This document shows, piece after piece, positions 55,301-64,000 of a stretch of 64,000 nucleotides of DNA. Both the position numbers and the translations under genes were made by a program. The number at the start of each line of letters is the position of its first letter. Positions within the stretch are counted from its first letter, which is position 1. Source of the stretch: Solea solea (lineage: Eukaryota > Chordata > Actinopteri > Pleuronectiformes > Soleidae). The notes under the pieces are model-generated. The model searched no databases and had not been told where the DNA came from. It saw only the letters and a list, made by a program, of their open reading frames with translations. The stretch is taken from positions 160,001-224,000 of the forward strand of contig NC_081144.1 of NCBI RefSeq assembly GCF_958295425.1, given 5' to 3'.

Positions 55301-55481
55301 AGAGTGGGGAGCAGAGGAAAGGAGCTCAGGTTAGTGTTTATTTGGCTGCTCGCGCGCACACACACACATGGTGCTTGTTCCAGCTGAAAACAGCCGCACA
55401 GACGACTCCGCTCGCTGCTTCCACTGTGGAATCACAACGCAGCTGCATTCCAGAGAAATCAGGAGTTCACTCTGTGTTCAT
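55301..55481 (+). other. Candidate (alternative) first exon with GTAAGT donor
   Basis: A GC- and CpG-richer segment ending in a consensus donor, ttcat|GTAAGT (exon end 55481). It has no long coding frame with recognisable domain, so it is probably 5' UTR. If the next exon begins with G, the last two bases would form an ATG across the junction. It may be an alternative start for the same plus-strand gene as the exon ending at 42281 or the start of a separate gene. An earlier donor-like caggttagtg at 55328 is an alternative. Confidence 0.4.
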
Positions 55482-55741
55482 GTAAGTAAACTTCTGTTGG
55501 AGAATGTGTGTGTGGAGGCATGGAGGTGTTGTCCAGGTATTTACAGCAGATTTTTAGACTTTTTTTGTTACCACAGTATATTTAGGTTCCTTTCTGTGCA
55601 GGTGACTGCTCATGTGTTTCTTCTCCTATCTAAAATATAAGAGGATTATGGGGGTAAAGGATGAAGTGTCATGTTTTAGATGAAATGCAGAGCAAGTAAA
55701 AACCTTCTGGTTATACTTGAGGCAGCTGTTGTCTGCATCTG

Positions 55742-55781
55742 TCTCTCTCTCTCTCTCTCTGTCTGTCTCTCTCTCTCTCTG
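55742..55781. repeat. (CT)n microsatellite
   Basis: CT run interrupted by gtctg. Confidence 0.9.
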
Positions 55782-57044
55782 CTTCCTTGTCCTCGAGGTG
55801 GTATTCTGAAATCTAAAAATACTGGTCTTGATTATAACATTTGGCAGGGACTATTTTCATTCTCGCTTCCCCCCCCTCAGCTGTAACGTGGGCGAGGAGC
55901 TGCACATCAGGCTGCTACACTTGTATGTTTCATCCACAGCAGTTACCCTGTAGATTATCTCACAGACACGTGTTGATAACGGTCAAAGGCAGAGTTGATG
56001 AAAGTCTCATGAGCCATGTGGGAATTCACTCTGTTTGTTTTGTTGTGTGTGTGTGTGGAAGTAGGAGATGTTGATTTCACACCAGGATTTTTGGATAAAA
56101 CGAAGAGAAACACGTTTCACTCTTTGAGCAGCAGCTCCTCTCTGTCAGTGGAGACCTAATCAGGGATTATGAAGGGTTAACAGTTGAAGAATGAGTCATG
56201 TGACCAACACTGTGTGTGTGTGTGTGCGTGTGTGTGTGTGTGTGTCCAGGCCAACAGTGAGGCCTCTACAGTGACCACTCTCCCTCCTAAGTGTATATAT
56301 GTGTGTGTGTGTGCACTTTCTGTAACCTCTTTAGGACGGTTTTTTTGGCATAAACACTGACCTTGTCGGGACCAGTAGTCCTCATGGAGACCAAAACCTG
56401 GGTCCATATGAGTCCAGTACCTAAATTTGTGAGGAACGTCAGTTTAGGGCTAAGATTTGAATTGTGGTTAGTTTAAGGGTTAGTATTAGGATCTAAGTGG
56501 TTATGGTTAAGGGTAAGGATAATGCTTTTGTTTAAGATGTCCAAATGAATTTAAGTGAACACTGTGTCCTAAGGAGAATATCAGAAAACGTGTGTGTGAG
56601 TGTGGGTGTGTGTGTGTGTGTGTGTGTGTGTGTCAGAGGACGGAAATTTGCAGGAATATGTGATTGCACTCATGCCTGCGTGTCTCAGGAATGTGTTCAT
56701 CAACACCACATTGTACGGGAGGTGTGTGTGTGTGTGTGTGTGTGTGTATCTCCGTACATTATGTTTTCCCCCTCAGGCTCTAATGTTGCAGCATAGATCT
56801 CTCTTCAGTGAGTCTGTGAGATGTCAAGGATCAAATCAAAGCACAGACGGATTCAACTTGGCTAAGACATGGAGTGTGATGCACGTCAGTCTCCCGCAGG
56901 ACGGACAGACGGACATGCAGTGGGTGTCACATGTACAGAAACCTTTATAGAGGCAGGTGGTCACAATAACAGTAAAATCAACAAGTGGCCAAATGTGCTC
57001 GGACGACTTCGTTCAAATGTGTGGACTAGCCATTTTAGTTTTTT
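55782..57044. other. No gene seen; several (GT)n runs
   Basis: (GT)n at 56212-56246, 56297-56312, 56605-56633 and 56721-56747. A 'gggaccagtagtcctcatggagacc' palindromic segment near 56365-56395 resembles the 'gaggacc' repeats. No exon was supported. Confidence 0.5.
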
Positions 57045-57465
57045 TCAAAATGGCCGACTTCTGGGTGGGCGGAGCTAATGGTAGTACATTAGATATTGGT
57101 TTGGACTCATGAGAGCAACAAGTGTGTAAAATCCGAACGACTTTGTGCGACTTAGACACGAAAGAAAAAAATCCCAAATTTAGCATCTAATGCAATTTTG
57201 GCCACTTTCTCTTGCTTCAAAAATTCCCAAAGAAACTTACTTTGGAATAAGTCCAACAAACTCCCGATCTGACCACTTTTGTCTGACCATGACCCGACTT
57301 CTGGGGGCGCTATAGAGTCCTGGGGCTACGGACCGGTTCGTACCCTATGCCACTATCACATTTTTCACTGACCCAGTTTTTATGCACGCTAACCCCCTCA
57401 AAAATGACTGGAAAGCCATGGATGTAATAATAATAATAATAATCTGAAGGATAACAATAGATTGT
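57045..57465 (+). repeat. Dispersed repeat 'A', longest copy
   Basis: Begins aaaatggccgacttctggg, continues to gggggcgctatagagtcc, tatgccactatcacattttt and ends (TAA)n then taatctgaagga. It shares order with the cox4i2-proximal copy and with 28715-28985. The extra middle section (57080-57290) is absent from the other two. Confidence 0.7.
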
Positions 57466-57843
57466 ATAGGTTCATTGCAATATCAATATCTGTATAAATA
57501 AGTTAATATGTAGTAATAATATAATAATATTAATATAAATGAAGACGAGGGCGGTGGGTGGTTCACGGTGTTCACACAATGGTGCAGGTTTTTTTGCCAG
57601 ATTGTGGTCTCATCTGAATAATTTGGAAAAAACAAGACGTTACCAAGCAGAAAGGAAGACCACGGACCACTGAGCAGGTCTGGAAGAGGACAGACCACAA
57701 GGTAGAGTAATCCAGTAGACTTTAGAAGAGGATTGTAATCGATCGTGTATGGGAGGGGCATCTGGGTCGCGTTTGTCTGTTGTCTAACATTTTAAGATCT
57801 GATCTTAAAGATCTTAAAGGTCCAGATCTGCACGTCAGAGTTC
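57466..57843. other. No gene seen
   Basis: AT-rich. The minus-strand frame of 92 residues here has no exon signals. Confidence 0.4.
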
Positions 57844-57847
57844 TTCT

Positions 57848-57897
<50 letters not shown>

Positions 57898-58027
57898 CTC
57901 GGCAGTGTCAGAAATCTCTTCAGGTGCTGTAAATCTGAGCACAGAAACATGGCCAGCTCACGTCTTTTAATTATAACATCTGAAGTGACACACTTTTCTA
58001 CAGCTGCAACATACATTTGTACATACA

Positions 58028-58077
<50 letters not shown>

Positions 58078-58081
58078 TACA
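57844..58081. repeat. (TC)n and (TA)n microsatellites
   Basis: (TC)n at about 57850-57893 and (TA)n at about 58026-58081. Frames through them are artefacts. Confidence 0.9.
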
Positions 58082-58319
58082 TACATAAGTATAACGTGCA
58101 CACATTATACTTATTTTGTGGCTACAAAGTAGTATTTCGTGCGCACAATTTATTTGATTTTGTTTTACCATGTCATGTCCGGGGCTCGGTAGATTCATGA
58201 TATTGCAATACTGGAAAACAAATGCTTTAAACTCTTAAAATGTTGCAATTTTTTTTTATTATGCATCATTTTAATGAACTTTTCAAAGTGAAAAACAAAC
58301 TTTAATCTAAATGAACTAA

Positions 58320-58497
58320 ATGAATTGCCCAATATTTTTGATAATTGATGGTTTGGGCTCTAGTGTTTTTTTGTGCTTCTTTGCTCCATATAAGCTGAAT
58401 CAAATCTGCTTTTTGGACAAAACAAGACATTTGAAAACATCATTGTTGATAAATGTTACAATAATCATCAGATGCAACATTGTAGCTGCAGCCCTAG
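58320..58497 (-). repeat. hAT MITE-related fragment
   Basis: The end tagctgcagccctag is the complement of the TAGGGCTGCA end of the element at 43014. The body ttctttgctccatataag...ttggacaaaacaagacatttgaaaa is shared with 62560-62660. The opposite end is not clear. Confidence 0.6.
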
Positions 58498-61299
58498 ATT
58501 ATTATAAATCACTGGGTCCTGAAATGACTGAAAGTTGCAGACTCCCCCTTGTGGCATTATATAGAGTTTTTTATTGTCATGCACAATAACATAATTCATT
58601 ATCCCGTCCCCAGTGATGTGTTCCTATACCTTAATGACATTAGTGGAGACAAACAGCAGCAGATGTGTAGAGAGCGTAGATTTCCTGAGGGAACACTTGA
58701 CCACCTGCTCTCCACTGATCACCTAATCACTCCCAAAATCACACAAGACAAAACGAGGATGCCGACTTTCATGCATGCACAGCTACATTTCACTAGAGCC
58801 TGGTGGGTGTAAAAAAAAAAAGTGTTTCCTGGAGCTACAGACTCAGGAGGAGGAGGAGGAGGAGGACGGGGGTTGAAGAGCAGGGCAGTGATGGATGGAG
58901 ATGGTTTTTGTGTGTGTTATCACACAAAGATGGAGCGAGATGTTATAATAACTGTCTGCTTATGGTTCAGTGGCTGTGTTTGTGCAGTCAACGAGACCCC
59001 GGCGCACATTGCATAACCTTTCCCTTCACAGTCTCTGACACAGTCATGCATGACAGTCCATGTCTCCACCCGGAGACCAGAGCTGCTCTCTCAGTGTGAG
59101 CTGATAAGTCCACAGGACTGTGTGTGTGCGTGGGTTTTGGGGTTCACACACACACACACACACACACGTTTGACGAGGTTCTTGTGTCGCCGATGGAAGA
59201 GGTGAACTGGGTTTTGTCTGCTGTGGTGAGCGAGCGGTCTGCGGTTTTATTTTCAAACAGAAGTGTCTCTGAGGCTCTCGGTTTGTCTTTTGAAGTCCTG
59301 CTCTTGTTGTCGTCACAGTCTGTGGCACGTTAATGTTCATCACCATCATCATTATTCACGTTAATCATGGATGACACCATAGCACTTTGTCATATCTGAT
59401 AGCATAACCTTTAACTCTCACCCAGTAGAGGTAGACCGATTCTATTGGTTGGACTGATTAATGGGGCTGATATCGACAGTTTTTAATTAAAAATATGCTT
59501 TTTTTGTTGCTAAAACTTTATTTTTGCTTGCCAAAGGTTATTTTATATAAGTTTTTTTTAATTACCTGTGGCATGTAGGGCTGTAATCCCAATTACTCGA
59601 TAATCAAACTAGTTGACGATTTGTTGTGTTGTGTGCGTAGTGTCATAGTGTCAGCTGCACACCGATCATTTGTCAGAGTTTAACTGTTATATTTTATCAG
59701 ATGGAGGGAAAAAAAGTCCAAAAAGAATTTGCTGCTTATAGAGTTATAGAAATCCTCGTTCACCAGCCATTTCCAAAAACGTTCAACATTGAGACACTTT
59801 ATTGTGATTCTGTTTAATGAAATTGCTTTTGTTAAAATCCGAGGGCATAAAAGCAAGAATCAGAGTTTTAATAACTGACTGTAGCAAAATAAATACACAA
59901 ATACAAACTAAAAACAAGCCATCTGTTGCATTTACACTGGCAGGAAGTGAGTATCCAACTCTTTATTGTCTTCCCCTCTCTGTTCAACAGCAGAGATTAT
60001 TGCTCTTATTAACGGTTAGTAACTGTTTATTGCACATCACAACAACAATGAGGTAATCCCAGACTAGGATTTTAGTGTTCAGCAGGTTTATGGCAGCTGT
60101 TTTTTCTTTTGTCATTAAATGCTCCACACTGTGTTGTGTTATTCTCACTTAAAGAATAAATAAACTGTCTAAACTGCTAACTTAATTGTGAACTCATTTG
60201 TTAATTCACTGGTTTTTAAGTGCTTTTGTTGTAATTACAACAAGTTCTCTTTTCTGATTTATTCATATAACAAAGAAATCATTCAAATTGAATAATTGTA
60301 TAGGTTTGGGAAACACAGATCAGCATTTTCCAACATATTATGGACTAAATGAGAACTAATCGATAAAGAAAATAAACATTAGTTGCGATATCTAGTGTTT
60401 TTGATTGTGTTGAATTCCTCATTTTCTATTTTCCTGTATCTGATCCAGTGATTTCTCACCAGTATCGGACCGATATGGAGTATTGTATCAGCTCATCCAT
60501 AATTTTTTCACGTTGCCTCCTACGTTGCTTTTCCCGGCTTCATTTGGAACGCAATGTGTTGCAGTGAAGAAAATAAATGATAGCGCGCACAAAGCCGTAT
60601 TCATGATAAATGTAAACTGTGTGGCGGGGGGTCAAATCTGGTGAATTGTGGTGTTGTGCTGCTCGTGCCTCTCCGTCTTCATTAGCTGTCTGTGCAGCTC
60701 CCTAAATCAGGCTGGAGTGGGAGTGGCTGATAACCTTTTGAACCCCTGTGTTAAGATTTTTATTGACTTAAAAACTGAAGCTGGGGTGTCCTGGTGGGGG
60801 TGATTGGTCGGGACCTGTGTTGGACGCAGGGTCACAGCCTGTGTGTACATGTAAACCTATAAGATGCTTAAGTCAATCAAGCCTCGAGTTTTCAAGCTGC
60901 TACCAGGACCAGAGTGGACACTCTGGGCACATTTGACACAAAGGTCTCTCGCTATTTATTTTCTTCAATTATACTCCCGAATTAGGCAATAGTTTTTTAT
61001 TTAATTGATTTTTTTTTAACATAAAATGCAGAAAACAGTGTGAAAAATGAGTGATGACATTAGGTTGACCAATAATTGTTTGGGCCAATGAATCAGGCCG
61101 ATATTTGCCATTTCATAATCGGCCAGTATTATTATGAAAGGAAAAACTTTCTTTGATGCAGATGAAGTGGCAAAGACCTGAAACTATACTCAGCATCAGC
61201 ATCAGCATCAGCATCGGTCCAATACTGGTCAAAATCACAGGATTGGATATCAGAAAAAGAAAATGTAAACCCTAAATTTCACATAAATACATTACAAGT
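58498..61299. other. No gene seen; intron-like
   Basis: Contains (AGG)n at 58849-58866, (CA)n at 59147-59168, a degenerate 'tagggctgtaatcccaattactcgataatca' MITE end near 59577, and (CAGCAT)n at 61190-61215. 'ccgatatggagtattgtatc' and related 'ggccgatatttgcc' segments (60450-61270) look like pieces of another dispersed fish repeat. No exon was supported. Confidence 0.4.
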
Positions 61300-61560
61300 C
61301 ATGGTAGAGCAGTGGCTAGCATTGTTGCCTTACAGCAAGAAGGTCACCGGTTCGGTTCCTGTTTAGATTTAGGGGCATTCTAAATCTATGGATGGACTTT
61401 ACATGTTCTCCCTGTGAGTGCGTTGGTTCTCTCTGGGTTCTCCGGGTTCCTCCCACAGTCCAAAAACATCCTGATGTTGTGAATTGGACACTTGAAATTG
61501 AGCGTAGGTGTGAATGTGTGAGTGAATGGTTGTTTGTGTCTGTGTCAGTCACAGTAATTG
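61300..61560 (+). repeat. tRNA-headed SINE-like repeat
   Basis: It starts with a tRNA-like head (tggtagagcagtggctagc ... ggtcaccggttcggttcc). The very common fish body follows: catgttctccctgtgagtgcg, tctccgggttcctcccacag, tccaaaaacatcctgatgtt, gcgtaggtgtgaatgtgtgag. It is truncated or degenerate at the 3' side. Confidence 0.7.
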
Positions 61561-62000
61561 TTCTTTATGCACTGGCTTGACTTTATTGTACAAAGGCAGC
61601 TCCGAATGCCTGCAAACAGATGAGTGAAGGTCACAACAGGGTCAACCTGACGGTCACACTCACAGTCACAGTCACAGCTAAACACTCCCGCCGAGCATGT
61701 TTATTTGTTTTTGTCTCAGTGACGCATGTCACAACAGGGAATGTGTGACAGTTTCCTCCTCTTCCTCCTCCTGCCTCTACTCAAAGTAAAGGTGACTTTA
61801 CTTTTAAAGAGAGTTTTCCTGAAACGCACACTTTAGCCATCATTGTCTGTATCACATTTTCCACTTTGTGTTGCTACTCTGGGTTTCCTGAATTTTGGAA
61901 AAGCAGAACACAGTCTCCAGGGATTTATGTTTGTAGTCTGGATGAGAAACGTTGGAGACTTTGAGTAACTGTGTCCACAATTACTGTTTGACTAATCTAA
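61561..62000. other. No gene seen
   Basis: Unremarkable sequence with short (CACAGT)n at 61655-61680. Confidence 0.4.
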
Positions 62001-62410
62001 AGCTATGTTTCCACGGAGCAGAAAGCTTCAGTCTGGTCCAGTACGGCACTTGTGTTTTTTGTGTGTTTCCATTAGGAATAACACCAAAATAAGCAGTCCC
62101 AACCAGCCGTTCCATTCCTTGGCACCATTTTTTTAGGGTACAAGAGTAAAGTTAGACCAGCTCCACCCATGACAGTGGGAAAACTGCCACTCCTTTGCCA
62201 TTGGTGTTCCTTGAACACCCGCCGTCTGTTCTCCTACAGTTTGACGTCTTGACAAACGGCCACAGACCGAGCAGGACAAAAAGAGCTGCTGGATGTCCTC
62301 CTATGTTGTCTGCTATCGTTGTTCGTTGTTGTCGCACGGGTACGACGTCACATGCACAGCCAAACTGAACCGTACCATGAAGGAAACACAGCATACGTTC
62401 CATGTTCTCC
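62001..62410. mobile_element. Possible hAT-like MITE with GTACGG / CCGTAC ends
   Basis: The left part tatgtttccacggagcag...ggtccagtacggcac is roughly inverted at the right as aactgaaccgtaccatgaaggaaacacag, reminiscent of the fish 'ccgtaccgtaccact...ggaaacg' element. There is no coding capacity on the plus strand. The 104-residue minus-strand frame has no domain. Confidence 0.4.
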
Positions 62411-62479
62411 GACTGAAAATTCCATACATTTAAAAAAAAATAACGCAGTGAAACCATGTTATTCACCTGTCATTTAGGT

Positions 62480-62665
62480 TTAAGGCTGCAAAGATTCATC
62501 GATTTTTTAATGAGTTAGTTTTAATAGCTTTTTTTAAGACTGTTCAGATTCTTTAAAGTGAATATTTTCTGGTTTCTTTGCTCCATATAAGAATTAAATC
62601 ATTCAAATTCATTCATTTTGGTTTGTGGACAAAACAAGACATTTGAAAAGATTATTTCCAGGTTA
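62480..62665 (+). repeat. hAT MITE-related fragment
   Basis: taaggctgcaaagattcatcgattttttaatgagttagtttt at the left, then ttctttgctccatataagaattaaatc and ggacaaaacaagacatttgaaaa, homologous in opposite orientation-independent order to 58320-58497. Confidence 0.6.
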
Positions 62666-62814
62666 AGGACATTTTATGGACCAGAGACAGTTTTTTCTGT
62701 GTTTGTTACTGAGTGGAGTTCCTTTTAAGGTGGAGTCTTTAATGTTTTCTCTACACTCTGAGGTCAATGTCCGCTGGGACGAGGCCACTCTGATAGGAGA
62801 AGCCAGCCGGCATG

Positions 62815-62870
62815 CGTCAGTCAGTCAGTCAGTCAGCGCACACACACACACACACACAGTCTTTGGACCT
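62815..62870. repeat. (CAGT)n and (CA)n microsatellites
   Basis: About five CAGT units, then about ten CA units. Confidence 0.9.
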
Positions 62871-64000
62871 TCAGAAAGCAGCACCTTCCTGTTTTCTGTC
62901 ATGGTTTCATGACATTTTTTCTAATCTAGACAGTGAAATATAATAACCATCGTCAGACTTTATGTCCTGGAGTTTGTGCTTCCTCTTTCCTCCCCGTCCT
63001 GAACTCCACTTCCTCACGTGCTGCTGCTGCTGCTGATGTTTGCGATTTATTCCATCACTGGTAAAAAAAATACCGGCATGTCAAATAGCTCCCAGTCAGT
63101 CGTCATGGGCTCTCCCTGTAATTAGCGTCACGAGGGCCAGTTTGTAGATGACCGTAGACATTCAGTTGTGGTGAAGAGCCAGTCGTCTCTTCTTCCTCCT
63201 CCTCTGGAGCTCATAATCTGGACAAAGAACATGCAAATCTTCTACCTTTGCCTCTCTGCCTTCTTAATGTAGCGTATGTCCTATCATTGCTCATTAATGT
63301 GTTGAGCAGTCAGAGTCGCAGCGGTCAGCATAGTTTACAATCATGGAGCCCAGCGAGTTCCCATCATGCAACAGAAACATCATTCCTCGGTCTGTCGCTG
63401 CGCTCGTGGACACATCAGCTGTTTGTGTGAGTGCAGCGCAGAACATGGACGGAAAATTAAGAAAGAAAGAGATGGAAAGTTAGAAAAACAAGACCAGAGT
63501 TGCTGAAGGGGATGTTTTCGTTTCCCTGGGAAGCGGCTGCTAACTCGCACACACACACACACACACACACATTAGCTCCACAGCTCGCTTTGCTTTTCCC
63601 CGTCTGACCCTGAGCTCTGACGTGATAAATGAGAGGCATAGCTCTCAGTGCCCGGCTTCTCATTCACATCCTCACAAACCTGATCTCCATGCGGCGTTTG
63701 GTCACTGACGGCCTTTCCTTGGTGTTGTTATGATCCACGTGTGTCACACAGCTGTAGAGATGGACACTCTTCAGGCCATGACACACTTACGCTGGGACTC
63801 CTGTCAAAGTACTTGTGTCTGCCCACTGGTCTTTTTGTGGACATGAAACGACTCTAAATATTGACCTAAAAAGAAGATGTGGGTATGTTGTAGGGTAATG
63901 ACAAGGTTTTCTGACTGTGACCAGACAGTCTTTCTGTTTGGGAGGATGTTTCTATGAATGGGACGCTCAGTGTATACAAGCATTTCTATAATTACCAAGA
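62871..64000. other. No gene seen; possible conserved non-coding segment
   Basis: 63095-63330 has balanced composition with TAATTA (about 63119) and ATGCAAAT (63231-63238) homeodomain/octamer-like motifs and no repeat signature, so it could be regulatory DNA. (CTG)n lies at 63020-63034 and (AC)n at 63548-63571. No exon was supported. Confidence 0.3.

Noticed and set aside
55368..55640. 90-codon frame beginning MVLVPAENS
   Set aside because: It runs straight through the strong GTAAGT donor into intron-like sequence and shows no domain; the segment is better read as 5' UTR.
59124..59333. 69-codon plus-strand frame (VLVSPMEEVNWVLSAVVSER)
   Set aside because: Looks protein-like but has no acceptor, donor or homologous family that I can identify, and it starts in a (CA)n run.

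Overview
This looks like nuclear DNA from a ray-finned (teleost) fish. The window is AT-rich and intron-dominated. It carries dense dinucleotide to pentanucleotide microsatellites, a Sleeping-Beauty-type Tc1 element, hAT MITEs, L2-type LINE tails, tRNA-derived SINEs and a Ty3/Gypsy retrotransposon, and has one clear spliced vertebrate nuclear gene. No bacterial, plasmid or phage organisation is present, and no CRISPR array, operon or rRNA/tRNA gene was found.

The only gene I can reconstruct completely is on the minus strand between 15899 and 6020. It has four exons (15899-15800, 7316-7152, 6500-6369, 6153-6020) with GT-AG introns and compatible phases. They encode a 176-residue cytochrome c oxidase subunit 4, most like the isoform-2 paralogue (cox4i2). 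Its first intron is about 8.5 kb. It is made largely of a 40-bp minisatellite of about 52 units, split by a 4,740-bp Ty3/Gypsy element (9553-14292). That element has two 224-bp LTRs that I read as identical, a 5-bp target duplication, a primer-binding site, a polypurine tract and one uninterrupted 1,313-residue gag-pol frame. It is therefore a very young and possibly still competent insertion. A decayed Tc1 element (4427-5864) abuts the cox4i2 polyadenylation signal. A dispersed repeat and a CpG-decaying 29-bp minisatellite sit immediately 5' of the start codon.

Region by region: 1-4.4 kb holds a TTAA-flanked MITE, a possible terminal exon of a plus-strand gene at 1701-1818 with a polyadenylation signal, a second MITE and a 1-kb AT/AC microsatellite field. 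4.4-5.9 kb is the Tc1 relic, 5.9-15.9 kb is cox4i2, and 16.2-17.3 kb is the 29-bp minisatellite. 17.3-42 kb has no recognisable gene. It holds minisatellites (21 bp at 21.0 kb; 21/17 bp at 32.4-34.1 kb), several dispersed repeat families, SINE and LINE copies, and one unrecognised candidate exon on the minus strand (36238-36100). 42-64 kb is probably the 5' part of one or more plus-strand genes whose coding exons lie beyond the window. CpG-containing exon-like segments with strong splice donors end at 42281 and 55481. The rest is intron-like sequence with nested hAT elements at 52.9-54.5 kb and many short repeats.

I see no genuinely new biological system. The best leads are the young Gypsy insertion inside a cox4i2 intronic minisatellite, the fact that nearly every minisatellite unit carries a sense-strand AATAAA, the CpG-decay pattern of the array next to the cox4i2 5' end, and the two candidate 5' exons.
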